A stretch of 64,000 nucleotides of DNA from Arion vulgaris (Eukaryota > Mollusca > Gastropoda > Stylommatophora > Arionidae): positions 56,574,616 to 56,638,615 of the forward strand of contig CM036756.1 in assembly GCA_020796225.1 (NCBI GenBank), written 5' to 3'. Each line of letters opens with the position of its first letter. The stretch's first letter is position 1. Below the pieces are notes generated by a model that was given only the letters and a program-made list of their open reading frames with translations, made no database searches and was not told the DNA's origin. The translations under genes were made by a program, and so were the position numbers. Positions 23,990 through 34,764 of this stretch are shown here, in pieces.

Positions 23990-24240
23990 CATAATAATAA
24001 TAATTCCTCTCGTACTGTTATACGTTACATAGGGCCTGCAAGTAATTTTTCCATACCGCTCTATCCTGGGCAACTAGCCCAATCTCCTTCATTGAGCTGA
24101 GACCGATATTTCCTGCCTCTCTCAGCAAAGTTCGTTTCATCAGGGTCTCTTTAGGTTGACCTCTCTTCTTGAACCCTTTGCATCCCACTTCAATGCCTGC
24201 TTTGATATTCGTTGATCATTTCTCCTCAAGGTGTGCCCAA
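23990..24240 (-). pseudogene. RTE-like LINE 3' end
   Basis: Minus-strand frame: KKRGQPKETLMKRTLLREAG then EIGLVAQDRAVWKNYLQALC, the last conserved piece of RTE-like LINEs. An (ATA)n run at 23990-24003 would be its 3' tail. Confidence 0.6.
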
Positions 24241-24242
24241 CA

Positions 24243-24440
24243 TATCTCCATCTTCTCTTTCTTCTTCTTCTTCTGCGTTCGTTCTTCACGGCCCAATTTG
24301 ATCATTCTTATTGTGATGTATAATTGGTCCTCTTGCAAGAACGGAGTGATCTACGTCGGGACGATTGTGCGCCCATGGTGACTAGGCCCGCCCGTCCGGT
24401 TTCAGCCAGCTTTTGATTTACTAGGGTAAACTTTCCCTAT
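24243..24440 (-). mobile_element. mosaic SINE, SINE-A tail joined to SINE-B-like body
   Basis: Reversed. Tail words CTGCGTTCGTTCTTCACGGC and CAAGAACGGAGTGATCTACG follow SINE-A, while TTGATTTACTAGGGTAAACT with TTTCCCTATGG follows SINE-B. GC content is higher than in either family. It leads straight into the GC-rich repeat. Confidence 0.55.
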
Positions 24441-25594
24441 GGTACGATCCTTTCTGCCGACTATGTCGGCTCGGATCCACGCCTTTACGATCAACTTTGC
24501 CGTATATTTGGGCTTTGTGATCTACGCCAGGACAGTGAGTTACGCTGTTTTGCCCATTCTGACTGATAAATATTTCTCGGGGCTTGTCAGCTTGTCCTCG
24601 GACGGCGTCTTACTCGTATAAAACACCGTGTAAAGTATCGGCCTTCGCCAATGTTCGGACCCGAACTTCCTGTCTGATCCGTACATTGTCGGCCTTGCTT
24701 TACCGTACATTTTTTACTTTGATCCGGAGAAAGAACATTCTCAGCCTTTTCTAGACGCGCGTTGGTACGTGACAATTTGCAATTAACCTCGAAAGGTACC
24801 GGCATAGGGCCGAGTACAAACAATGTAGAGGGTCGTTTCAGTCGGCGCTATCAGCGTAACTGAGGATTTTGTGCTCGCCACCATTACCCGCCCCAGTTAT
24901 TCCGGGGATGTTAGTTACGACTGCAATCGAACCTTGCCCGGTTGCCCCAAGGCTGGCAGTTCCGTTAGGTATCACCAACCTCAGTACTTTCGGGGATGTT
25001 AATTTTTTTATCGCACAGTACCTTGCACGGTTTTCCCAGGGCGGGTAGTTTCGTTATGCACAAAAACGCAACTTGTTCTTTTGCGCTCGGCAAACCTTGC
25101 CCAGTACATGTATCTGCACCAGGCCACCGATGCGGAGTCAGCTGCAATCTTCTCTCGTACCAACACGAGGGTAGACTTTTATTCGTTACGGTCCTGTCTT
25201 ATTTACTCTTGCCGACGGGCTGGCAATGTTTGCCCCCTCCTCAGGGCTTCGAGATTCACCCTACGTGGGCACACGTTTGGTCACTGGATGCACCTCTCAT
25301 CCATGTCAGAGACGTTTAGTTGCTGTTTCTATGCGTTCAGGGACTTGGGCAATATCTTATTGGACATCGGTCAGAGATTTTGCATTTTGTTTTTATTGAT
25401 CTGTATTGCATTTCCGTACTTGCACTGCTACCACTACCAGTAGTTCTCCCGATCCCTGCCCCTCTTAGTCAGACCGGAACCAGAGTCTGTTTCCAGGGTC
25501 ACCGCGTGAAGGTTGGGGGCAGGGTCTTGGTTAGCGCGCCCCCTCGCTAACCCAGGCTCATGTTACCACCATGACCTCATGAGCCTTTGACCCC
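24440..25594 (+). repeat. GC-rich repeat, unclassified
   Basis: Related by eye to 37.32-37.98 kb: shared CTGGATGCACCTCTCATCC, CCAGGGTCACCNCGTG and an end in TTGACCCC. Short end fragments are at 39317-39376 and 10405. No coding region, terminal repeat or tRNA head was recognised. It stops where the 18S fragment begins (25595). Confidence 0.55.
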
Positions 25595-25725
25595 GGATCG
25601 TGTCATCTATTGAACCTCGACTGATTTAATGAGCCATTCTCGGTTTCACCGTGAGACAGTGTGAACTTAGACATGCATGGCTTAATCTTTGAGACAAAAA
25701 TATGACTACTGGCAGGATCAACCTG
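25595..25725 (-). rRNA. 18S rRNA gene, 5'-end fragment (about 130 nt)
   Basis: The minus strand reads GGTTGATCCTGCCAGTAGTC, then CTCAAAGATTAAGCCATGCA, GTCTAAGTTCACACTGTCTC, GGTGAAACCGAGAATGGCTC and ATTAAATCAGTCGAGGTTCA, the universal 5' end of eukaryotic small-subunit rRNA. CATATGCTTG is changed to CATATTTTTG and a few other bases differ. It breaks off after ...GATGACACGATCC, so this is a non-functional piece, not a gene. Confidence 0.93.
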
Positions 25726-26170
25726 TCAGCTGTCATGGACGTGACTGGACCGACAATGCTCGGGGTAGGGAGACAGCGCTCTGTGCAGAGCGGATCCCGA
25801 CGTCCCCCGGCGAAAATGCGAAATTGAAGCAAAGCGACCGAGCGCTCGCTTCCCACCGTTTTGCCGGCAAGACTTGCGCCTCGCCAAGCAAAGAACGACA
25901 CCATGTTTCTACCTGCGGACCCACAAGCTCGTTGCGAAAGCCGGGCCTTTTAACGAGACCACCGTCGAGCGTTTAAAATTTTAGACTGACTGTATCACAT
26001 CGCGACCGAGAAACTCCGATATACGGACACACACACACCACCAATAAGACCACGCGCACGAGCGAGCGAGTCTTAATAACAGACGCTACCTTGTCCCTTA
26101 TTCGCTGGGAGCCTCGTTTGCGTGAAGAAGCGAAGAGGCACGCGCAGCCGTTAGAGACTATGCACGCAAT
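25726..26170 (-). other. likely rDNA external transcribed spacer
   Basis: It is GC-rich sequence lying directly upstream of the 18S start on the same strand, with CGAGCG- and ACGCGC-type words. Position alone suggests 5' ETS. ORFs across it are chance products of high GC. Confidence 0.5.
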
Positions 26171-26284
26171 TGGTTATCGACACTGGGGAACCGCGTTCGC
26201 TGACTGGCTCGCCCGTCCGGTTATTTTCAAAACGAGGAGGCACAGTTTGCAGACGCACAATCCAGATTCTTCTTTTGTTATAAC

Positions 26285-26910
26285 AGTTGTCACTAGTGGT
26301 TGACCAGACATGTCTCTGATTTCATCACTTCTTCTGAATTCGTTCCATTTTATATTCATTATTTTTCGCATACATCTATTTTCAAATGCATTCAACTTGC
26401 TTTCTATATCTTTAGTCATTTTCCAACTCTCGCTGGCATATGTTAGGATTGATACAACATTTGAATTGAAAATTCGTAATTTAGTTTTAATACTATATAA
26501 CTTGCAGTTCCATATTTTATTTAGACTTTTAAAAGCTGATGTTGCTTTGCCAATTCGTATATAATTTTTTTTTAACATTTCATGTGCAATCAAAATTGCT
26601 ACCTAAATAGGTGAACTGCTCTGTTATTTTTATCATTTTAGATTTCAGGGTGATATTTGCATTACTTGCCATAGGTGTCTTCATTATATTTGTTTTTTAT
26701 AGCTTATCTGCAGTCCAACTTTTGATGCTATAGATGACAAGTTGTCTGTTTTTCTTTGCATATCTTGGTTGTTTCTACTTAACAAGGTAATATCATCTGC
26801 AAAATCCAAATCTTCTAGTTGACTATTTTCTAACCAATCAACATGAACCTTCGTTCCTGGGCCATGTTTAATTTCACATGACTGTACTTCGCATGATTTC
26901 ACAGCAGGTG
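26285..26910 (-). pseudogene. RTE-like LINE reverse transcriptase fragment
   Basis: Minus-strand frames carry LEDLDFADDITLLSRNNQDM (intact FADD), a gap, then IRIGKATSAFKSLNKIWNCK, LRIFNSNVVSILTYASESWK and NRCMRKIMNIKWNEF. The order follows RT motif 5 to the thumb. The sequence stops near GQPLVTTVI and is fused to the GC-rich region. Confidence 0.75.
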
Positions 26911-27036
26911 AACGTAAGGTGAAGAGATATTCACGACTACATTATACTTCCTCTTTTGTCGTCACACTGCTACCGGGTTGTTGCCCAGTGTCGTGGGTTA
27001 CATTATACTGAACATGCAATATGTGAAGGTCATTAT

Positions 27037-27188
27037 TTGACTGAAATGGGATGCACGCGTCTTAAACGTGTAGAAATCTTTGCGTTTAGGGGCCTACGAA
27101 ACCAATGTGCAACGTTCTTGGCAAAGATCAAACATATCAGAAATAGTAATTAAAATTGGTGGTAAAGAACGAACGCAAATAGAAGAAA
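27037..27188 (+). mobile_element. SINE-A, 5'-truncated
   Basis: It starts within the GAAATGGGATGCACGCG block and keeps the tail. AAGGTCATTAT flanks it at 27026-27036 and 27189-27199, so the truncation occurred during insertion. Confidence 0.8.
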
Positions 27189-27203
27189 AAGGTCATTATA
27201 GAG

Positions 27204-27412
27204 CAGTGGTTCTTAACCTTCCTAATGCCGCGACCCTTTAATACAGTCCTCATGTTGTGGTGACCTGCAACCATAAAATTATTTTCGTTGCTACTTCATG
27301 ACTGTAATTTTGCTACTTTTATGAATCGTAATGTAAATATCTGATATGCAGGATGTATTTTCATTGTTACAAATTGAACATAATTAAAGCATAGTGATTA
27401 ATCACAAACGCC
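27204..27412 (+). mobile_element. SPIN/URR1-like hAT (Charlie group) 5' part
   Basis: It begins CAGTGGTTCTTAACCTTCCT and continues GACCCTTTAATACAGTCCTC, TGTGGTGACCTGCAACCATA, TTTTCGTTGCTACTTCATGA and GTAATGTAAATATCTGATAT. From memory this is the wording of the 5' portion of non-autonomous SPIN-related hAT elements known from rodents and other animals. The 3' terminus with the GGTTGAGAACC repeat is missing after GATTAATCACAAA (about 27412). It inserts just after the SINE-A duplication. Confidence 0.75.
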
Positions 27413-27479
27413 GGGTACTCGTGTGTGGGTGTATCTGCATGTTGGCGGACCCGCTTGGAGACGGATAGAGAAGCGGTGT

Positions 27480-28710
27480 CTCGGTGTATCACATCTAGTA
27501 TCAAGGACCAGGATGTGACACTCATGATATTCATAATCTCTGCTGCTCCTTCTTTATCAGGGACTAGTGCTGAGTGTGGTGGACTATGGTCTTGGTCTTC
27601 TCACAGTGAGAACATCGCTGGATAAGTTAGATAGGATCCAAAATGAGGCGATGAGACTTATACTCGGTTGCACACGTGACACTTCACGTGAGGCAATGCG
27701 TTGTGTCCTCAGATTGCCAACGATGGCAATGAGACACAAAACCGAATAGGTAAAAGCATATCTGAGATTATCTGAAGACACAAATCATCCTCTGCATAAT
27801 GCCATAAATGAAACCAAGGGCAGGCGCTAGAAGAGAGACCGATCCTGGATGGCCGAGGCAGAGGATGTTATTAAACAGGTCTGTACTCTAGACAAGCTGA
27901 CGAATGGGGAAGAATGGATACCCATATCAGAGCATATGATTGATTACACCAGGGTTGTCAGTACACTTGAACGCTGCTGTAGGGAATGGGCCCCTGGCGT
28001 TGCAAATGCAGAGATTATTGTGCTCGTTGATCCGCATTCCCATACAGGTGAAATGATTATTTATGGCTCTGTCAGACGCGGAACCAGTTCATCGTGGGCT
28101 TATTCAGCACAAAGAAACGGTAGCACATTTAATGAGGACTGCGGCGCTTTCGGGACAACACTATCAAGCATGACTATGGAGATCACCACTGCCTCCAGGG
28201 CTCTGTCATGGGTGGCTGAGCAACAGGTAACCCATACGATTATCATATCAGACTCGATGAATATGTTTCAAATGATTGAATCTGGATGTCTGCTCATGAA
28301 ATGTGTGGACAACATTCGGAGATCACATCTCCTGAAAATGACTTGGCTGTGCACACATGGACAGGCTGGAATGCAGGGTAGCGAGAGCGCTGACATTCTT
28401 GCAAACAATGCCCCGATTCAAGCGGGCAAAAGTATGGACAGAGCCGATATCATAAATGCGGTACGCTCTCATTTATGTGATATGGGCGAGTCTCAGACAC
28501 TGGAATGAATCCGAGAATTAGGAGTTAAGTTTGGACATGCCAGACTGTGTCGTCTTCGTGGTAGAGAAGGTATAGTAATCAACTTCTCGTGGGTACTGTT
28601 TGCAAACGGACTTGAGAATGGCTGCTGCGGCAGAGGACAGAGCTAGCATGGGAGTGCCCAATGTTCCATGACATCGATCGCATAACCTAACATATTCACC
28701 CATTGATTGC
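27480..28710 (+). pseudogene. RNase H-bearing LINE (family F1), 3' part
   Basis: RT thumb: VVDYGLGLLTVRTSLDKLDR and IQNEAMRLILGCTRDTSREA. Then a linker and an RNase H domain: IIYGSVRRGTSSSWAY, MTMEITTASRALSWVAEQQV, TIIISDSMNMFQMIES and SESADILANNAPIQAGKSMD. The linker frame is broken at 27747 and about 27830. The expected IIYTDGS has lost TD, removing a catalytic Asp. The domain layout fits the I/Nimb group of LINEs. A reversed sister copy is at 52.54-53.53 kb. Confidence 0.85.
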
Positions 28711-29029
28711 AAGCACAGTACGTGCCAACTAATTCAACCAACTAGAAACTCTAAAAACAGTGTCATCCTTAGTCGAGTCGTTGCACCACATCACTCTCGC
28801 CACTGATGAATATGCATCTCGTTAATTGATATCTATTTACAGACACAGTATATAACTTCAGTTTCAAGTACAAACTGAAAGATTTATTAACAAGCGACAG
28901 ACGACATATGACAAGCGATTGAAAACTATTAATAAAGCAGACGAGTGACTGATTTTTAAAAAATGCGTATGCATATCTCGTGATAGTCGCAGTCCACTGC
29001 TCATGCTACACGTCGAAACACGTAATCAC

Positions 29030-29790
29030 AAAGTACTGTAGTGTTACAAATTACAAAAACAATGAAAATATACAGCAACGTTTCGACCAACAAGGCCTTG
29101 AACAGGCAAACGAACAACAGGGGTGACGAATAAAAAAACACCAATTACATATGGACGACAACATACGGAGACATTCAAACGTTTCTAATGAAAATCTGGG
29201 AATAAAAACGAATAACGAAATAAATGTAACACAAAAAACACACATAAAAACTAGAAATAGAAAAGAATAGAAACAATAAAACATCAAGTAAATATATAGC
29301 TTGAATACAAGCAACATATGCACATATAGGTTACAAGGCATGAGAAGAGAAAGTACTAAGGATAGGAATGTGATACGTTGAGCCCACGTGGTCGCAAGGT
29401 ACCATACAACGAAATCAACCGATTCTCCAGAGCAAATTGACTGCGATCATCCGAGGAACATGATCGGATGGCTGTGACCTGGACATCGTAAGCTCCTAAA
29501 TGGCCAGTATCATTTAAACGGGTGGCTACAGGGTCATAGAGCATTGGCGTATGTCGCGCAAGTGTTGGGCGAATCGGTCACTGAGTCTCTTGCCTGTCTC
29601 GTCGATTTAAGTCTTGTTACACCGCTTACAGATAATGGCATAGATAATATTACGGACTCGCACGTGAAACCATCGTCAATAACAAACGTGGCTAAATGAA
29701 AAGAGACAGGACGCATCTGTATCACATAAGCACACGTATTGCAACGCCGACGGCCACACTGGACAGTGCCAAATGACTCTGGATATTGGA
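29030..29790 (-). mobile_element. Penelope-like element, GIY-YIG end and 3' tail
   Basis: Minus strand, in order: zinc-knuckle-like CGRRRCNTCAYVIQ; GFTCES; IIYAIICKRCNKT; then ETGKRLSDRFAQHLRDIR and SQFALENRLISLYGTLRPRG-LN. This is the GIY-YIG endonuclease layout of Penelope-like elements. GIY is IIY-like, and the YIG motif is replaced by stop-Ile-Asp. Two shifts are needed (near 29655 and 29530). A tail with AAGGCCTTGTTGGTCGAAAC follows at 29030-29115, nearly the same as the solo tail at 59936. The reverse transcriptase is absent. Confidence 0.85.
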
Positions 29791-29897
29791 CTTAAGGCGA
29801 CTGTGTACCAACATATCTGTGTACCAACATGCTATATGTCCTAATGGGGAGAACATTGCGTGTTTTGTAATAAATGCACCGCAATGATTTTATTAGA

Positions 29898-29983
29898 CAT
29901 TGAATTACTATCTCTTAATAACCACTGCAGTATATCCAGACATTGAATTACTTTCTCTTAATAACCACTGCAGTATATCCAAT
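29898..29983 (+). repeat. direct repeat, 42-43 bp, two copies
   Basis: GACATTGAATTACTATCTCT then TAATAACCACTGCAGTATAT, repeated at once with one change. Confidence 0.9.
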
Positions 29984-30119
29984 GCCGAGATGGAAAAGAA
30001 ACTGATAAAACAAACATGACAAAGGATTTTTTTAAAAATAAACGGAGAGAAATTATCTTTGAGCAATTCCATAATCAGGGCTGACCTACCCGAAGTCATT
30101 TTGATGGACAGGTTATTGG

Positions 30120-30355
30120 GCATCATGACAGGCTGCGTTATCTTGGAATAACATTTGATCGTAGTCTATCGTTTAAACATGTTGAACAAACTATACAAAG
30201 TTGCAAGCGTGGTCTTGCAGTTCTCAATGTTATGGTAGCTGCAAACATTGGGCGGAGGTTACTTGTCCTTCTGTTTCAGCAACTTCTTATGTTCGTGGTG
30301 GATTACGGACTTTGCATCCATATGATATCAAGATCACAATTTGATCTACTCGAAA
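30120..30355 (+). pseudogene. LINE F1-like RT thumb fragment
   Basis: Frame: RYLGITFDRSLSFKHVEQTI, SCKRGLAVLNVMVAANIGRR and VVDYGLCIH, the region just before the piece at 27.5 kb. It ends at a reversed LINE 3'-UTR at 30360. Confidence 0.7.
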
Positions 30356-30359
30356 GTAT

Positions 30360-30800
30360 TTTTCTTCTTTGCGTTTAATTTCGTATGCTCGTCTAAACCA
30401 TGAGATGGGTTGCCTCTATGAAGCTGCATGTCAGTTGGAGTTCTTCGAGAGTTCCCCATAGCTTGCTCTGTATGCTTTGTTCATGAGGCCGTTTCGTTTC
30501 GTTGGTGTATGCATGATGGACATGACTGCAAGATGTGCTCTGGAGTTTGTGTTTCTGTCTGGCATGCACACTGTGCAGTCTGAGCAGGCTTTATTCTGTG
30601 CATGTGGTGGTTGAGTCTGCAGTGACCTGTTCTTAGGCGAAAGATTGTTGTATGCTGTTTTCTGTTTAGTCTGCTGATGGGATCTTGTGGGTGTTTGCTG
30701 TGGGTTTGTTGCCTCCGCGACTCTTTGTACTTTCGCTTGATATATGCCTTGATTTCTGGTAGTGACACTGGGTGTTTGAGTTGTATAAGTTTTGATCTCT
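30360..30800 (-). pseudogene. RNase H-type LINE (family F3) C-terminus and 3'-UTR
   Basis: Minus frame: MSLPEIKAYIKRKYKESRRQ, then TTIFRLRTGHCRLNHHMHRI, CACQTETQTPEHILQSCPS. FRLRTGHCRLNxHxxRI and TPEHILQxCP are the standard tail after RNase H. The 3'-UTR (30365-30480) matches 23.9 kb. Confidence 0.78.
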
Positions 30801-31149
30801 CCTTAGCCAGCCTGCCTGCTCGAACGTATTTAGAATGAAGGCATGCATATAGCCAATGGCTGCACTAGAGATACTCACATTGTAAAGATCAGATATATAA
30901 TTTCCCCCCACCCTGTCACTACGCTCCCATCATGCAATCGCCCAAACCAAAGCATCTATGCGGGTTACTGCTGATCATAGACATCCCCTTCACAAGAATA
31001 CTAATAACGTTAAGGATATGAGAATCAAGCGTGGCATGTCGTGGATGGTCTATCTATCTATCTACGAGAATAATTAGCCAGGAGAATCACAGTTGCGGCT
31101 CTACCAAAAGGGGAAGAATGAGTCCCAATAGATAATAGTATGGTCAGCT

Positions 31150-31975
31150 TCTGCAATGTTATTATTTCTCTTGGAAGAGAATGTAGAGATTGGGACAACA
31201 TGAGCTCGAAATTAAGGTTGAACTCGAAACTAAGCAGCTGATAGTAGATGATGAAAGCAGGTGATGATGATGTTGTTGTTTATACCGATTGATCTGTCCT
31301 GTGCATCGGGGTGAGAAGTCAGGCTGGGGTTCTTGGCTAGCGTGCATGCTAGGGTCATTGCAGAGCACAACGGAAACTACAGGACAACTACTTCCAGTAT
31401 GAGGATTGGGGTTTAGGCCGTTACTTCTGCCCTCCACTGTCTCGCTGGGATACCGTTTACTGTGATCCTTGATGGTTCTGACTCACAGTTGATGCTTCGG
31501 AAGATCTATAATGCCAGGTTGCGGTATGAGTGGATGTTGTCTATAGAGGTTTCAATCTCTAGAGACTCACCTGGATCTACTGTCTGGGAATGCGGTATTC
31601 CGCGGCAACGAGAGAGTGGATATGCTTATATCAAAAGCATCGATTGTCGGGGAGCTTAGGATTGATAAGAGGGATGTTCTTCTGTCTCTTGGCGACCTAC
31701 TATTAGAGGAGGATACTAACACTGACCTTGAATCCAGCGATTTAAGTAGTTGGAATTACATATTGTGCAAGTAGAACTGGATGCTTGAGGGGCAGAGAGA
31801 AAGAGAGAGAGAGAGAGGAGTGTGCTTAACTAGCGAGTCACAGGAACACTCGGTATGCGTACTCTTCAACATCTGTTGGGGTAGACTGAGCACAAATGGG
31901 TCTGCCCGGAGTGCTTTGACGTCAGTTCAGTAAACAATAACAAATGCTGTACTCAAGCGCTCTCAAGTTCCAACA
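31150..31975 (+). pseudogene. RNase H-type LINE (family F2), 3' half
   Basis: Broken sense frames hold VVVYTD, YRTTTSSMRIG, GSDSQLMLRKIYNARLRYEW and ISKASIVGELRIDKRDV. These correspond to RNase H motifs and the following segment. A (GA)n run (31800-31825) and the 3'-UTR wording CATCTGTTGGGGTAGACTGA follow; the same UTR is at 58.4 and 35.4 kb. Confidence 0.65.
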
Positions 31976-31982
31976 TTGAATT

Positions 31983-32232
31983 CTTCTTCTTTCTTCTTCT
32001 TCGAACGCTTCCCATCGACCCCTTGTTAAACCACTCTTTGCGATTTGTATGGGATCTGAGCATAAGAGCGATTGTACGTTGTGCTAGTTATGCGCCTACA
32101 AGTAGACCAGCATATCCGATTTCTGCAGCGCGTTTTATTTACTAGGTAGCTTCCTAGGCCCCCTCTCACAACATGCCTTGTAGGTCGCAGTGTTACTATT
32201 CTTTGAACCCTTGCGAGCCCGCAACACACACT
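31983..32232 (-). mobile_element. SINE-B
   Basis: Reversed copy starting at TTCTTCGAACGC and ending GAGCCCGCAACACACACTG. Confidence 0.8.
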
Positions 32233-32234
32233 GT

Positions 32235-33290
32235 GACACAGGCGATATAGAATTCCAAACTTACAATTTACATGAATAATATTAATATATATAACAAATA
32301 CTCATTATACTTTGTATGAATAACTTATTCCCTTTTATTTGTTAAAAACTAATATTAAAAGTCCACAAGTGACAAGACTTTTAGAATGAATGTGTATCGT
32401 GTTTTGTAAAGTTAATATTAAAAAAATATTCAGTGTAGAATTTGATTCAAATTTTTAACTGCAACTTTTACTTGTCGTAAACTTTGTCGTAATAATGATA
32501 ATCTGACTGGACTGTGATCTCGGGTGCTAAGTTAATAGTTACATATGAATCATGATCAAGAAGGAAATGTTACTCTCGCGCGGAACAACCATTTCGGTTG
32601 AGTATTTAGAAGGTGACAGAGTATTTCAGTATCTACTACAGCTCAATAGTACTTAGTGGTGTCAGTGGTGCCAGTGCAAGTGTAAATATTTTTAGTTATG
32701 TTGGTTAGTGATTATTATGAAATGAACGGATATAAATAATATTAATAATAATATGATAAGTTAACTCACAAACTGGTTAGTTGATGATAAATTATAAATT
32801 AGTCTCTAATAAAATAACTTTAAACCATTATTTATTTTCCTAAGCCTAAACAATCAGCATGATGATGCTATATAATAATTATTTTATATTTATAATATTA
32901 TTATTAATATATTTTACCCGATATATTTTGAAAAAGACTTAGGGAGGAGATCAAGATGAAAGACCAGAGAGACAAGCGCAAACTCAGTTGTCACAATAAA
33001 ACACTTGTCAATTTACCGTCGCCGTCTGTGAAAAAGGCCATACAATTTTAATAATTAATATGCCTAATGCCTGATATAGCATGATAGAAACGTTGGTCTT
33101 GGTTAGTTAGACTCGACTAATTTCACTAATACTCAGTAATACTCGTTGATTGTAATCAAATAATTATAATTGGAGGAATTATTAAATGAAATGATAATAT
33201 TAAATGTATAGTAAATCTACTAAAACCGGCTTAAGTAACAGTAAGTAAGTAAAGCAACTTAGCAAGCATACATTTGAGTGCTGAGTACAC
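32235..33290. other. AT-rich, no gene seen
   Basis: Long A/T-rich stretch. A short block at 32941-33050 (GACAAGCGCAAACTCAG) resembles 13655-13735, an old repeat. Confidence 0.45.
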
Positions 33291-33302
33291 TACTACCTAA
33301 TT

Positions 33303-34753
33303 CCGCCGAGTCATTACGAGGCCCAAATTTGGGGTGTAAAGAATAGAACCACTTACCTGCCATGCATGTCGTAAGAGCCGGATTAGCCTAGTAGCAGAAG
33401 TAGCAAATGCTATGGGCCCCGCTTCTAGGGGCCCGCCCTATGTGACAGATGAAAATGGAAAAATAACCAGATGTTATATCAAAAACACGCAAGCTGTCTG
33501 AATTTTTAAATGTCGATGGTGCTGAATCCAACGAAATCGAAGCAGAAAATACAGAAGACGTGTCCTACTGTGTAGTAGATGAAAGCAGTGCTATAGAAGA
33601 ATCATCATTACCAATATTACCATTAAGATCAGCAACTCTTCACGATTTAGCCACATTTTTCACAAGACAAACTGAAATCGAATGTACAACAAGTCCTCCC
33701 AATTTAGCCATATCATCTTCAAGCCAAAGAGAGGCAGAAAGCACAGCACATGCTTCTAATGTAGCAACATCATCTACAAGCCAAAAACACAACGAAAGTA
33801 AAATGTACCCCAACGATATTGGTGAATGGCCAAACAACTTCAAACAATCCACGATTTTGTCGAAAGTCGTTTTCACATACACACATACACCAACAAACAA
33901 AACTCACGTGAAAGATTGGTTGTGTTATACAGAAACTAAAGGACAACTGTTCTGTTTTGTTTGAAAAGTTATTGATTTAGGCTGTACCATAGAGTGACTG
34001 GTGTATTTGGAATACTCCGGCAGTTAAAATCTATTACAGAGGAAGAGATCTTGAAAAGAACTCCAAATATTGTCAGCTCTTACCAAGAGGATTTGGAAGA
34101 AAGCCTAGGCGACTAACTTATGCAGTTCACTGAACTTCTTAAAACTAATGTAGCTGCTGCTATTTGCAACGAAAAAGCATGAGGCTCTAGAACTGCAATT
34201 TTATAAACTTATAATGGAAAATTTATTAGAGTCGTGTTTCCCAAATGTAGAAATAGTCTTACGAATTTACTAGTTTTTAATGATTACTAACTGCAGCGGA
34301 GAACGTTCTTTTCAACATTAAAGTGTATAAAAAGTGAGTTAAGGATCATGATGGGACAAGATCGTCTAAATAACCTCACCTTAATGAACATTGAAAGTAA
34401 TTTACTTAGAGAAATTGATTTGTCTAGTATTATCTCTAAATTTTCTCACATTAAATCAAGAAAAATTTGTTTGTAAAAGTTGTGTTTTATTTTATTATCA
34501 TACAAAACCTAGGGCCCGCGCTAAAATTTGCTACGGGCCCCGCGCTAGCCTAATCTGGCACTGCATGTCGTAAGAGGCGGCTAAGGAGGTTTGGCTGAAA
34601 TCGGATGCACATGTCCTAAACTTGTAGAAATCTATGCGTTTAGGGGCCTATCAAACCAATGTGCAACGTATACACGTTCTTGGTAAAGATCAAACATATC
34701 ACAAAGAGTGATTAAAATTGGCCGTAAGAACGAACGCAAAGAAGAAGAAAAAG
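33303..34753 (+). mobile_element. SINE-A split by a hAT transposon
   Basis: SINE-A parts are 33303-33372 and 34572-34753. The duplication ACTACCTAATT at 33292-33302 and 34754-34764 bounds the whole. A 1191-bp hAT copy occupies the middle. Confidence 0.9.
33373..34563 (+). mobile_element. hAT transposon (ZMYM/TTF-finger type), internally deleted
   Basis: Ends: AAGAGCCGGATTAGCCTAG, and reversed CAGTGCCAGATTAGGCTAG. The 8-bp duplication CATGTCGT is exact (33365-33372, 34564-34571). A 134-codon frame (33560-33964) ends YPNDIGEWPNNFKQSTI...DWLCYTETKGQLFCFV, the start of a TTF-type zinc finger; a stop follows where CKLF would be expected. Then, after a deletion, the hAT dimerisation region is readable at 34280-34440: TNCSGERSFSTLKCIKSELR, then MGQDRLNNLTLMNIESNLLR. 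The catalytic core is gone. Confidence 0.9.
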
Positions 34754-34764
34754 ACTACCTAATT

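Noticed and set aside
24996..25976. Several ORFs over 90 codons in the GC-rich island
   Set aside because: High GC lowers stop frequency. They overlap on both strands and run into the 18S fragment and its spacer.
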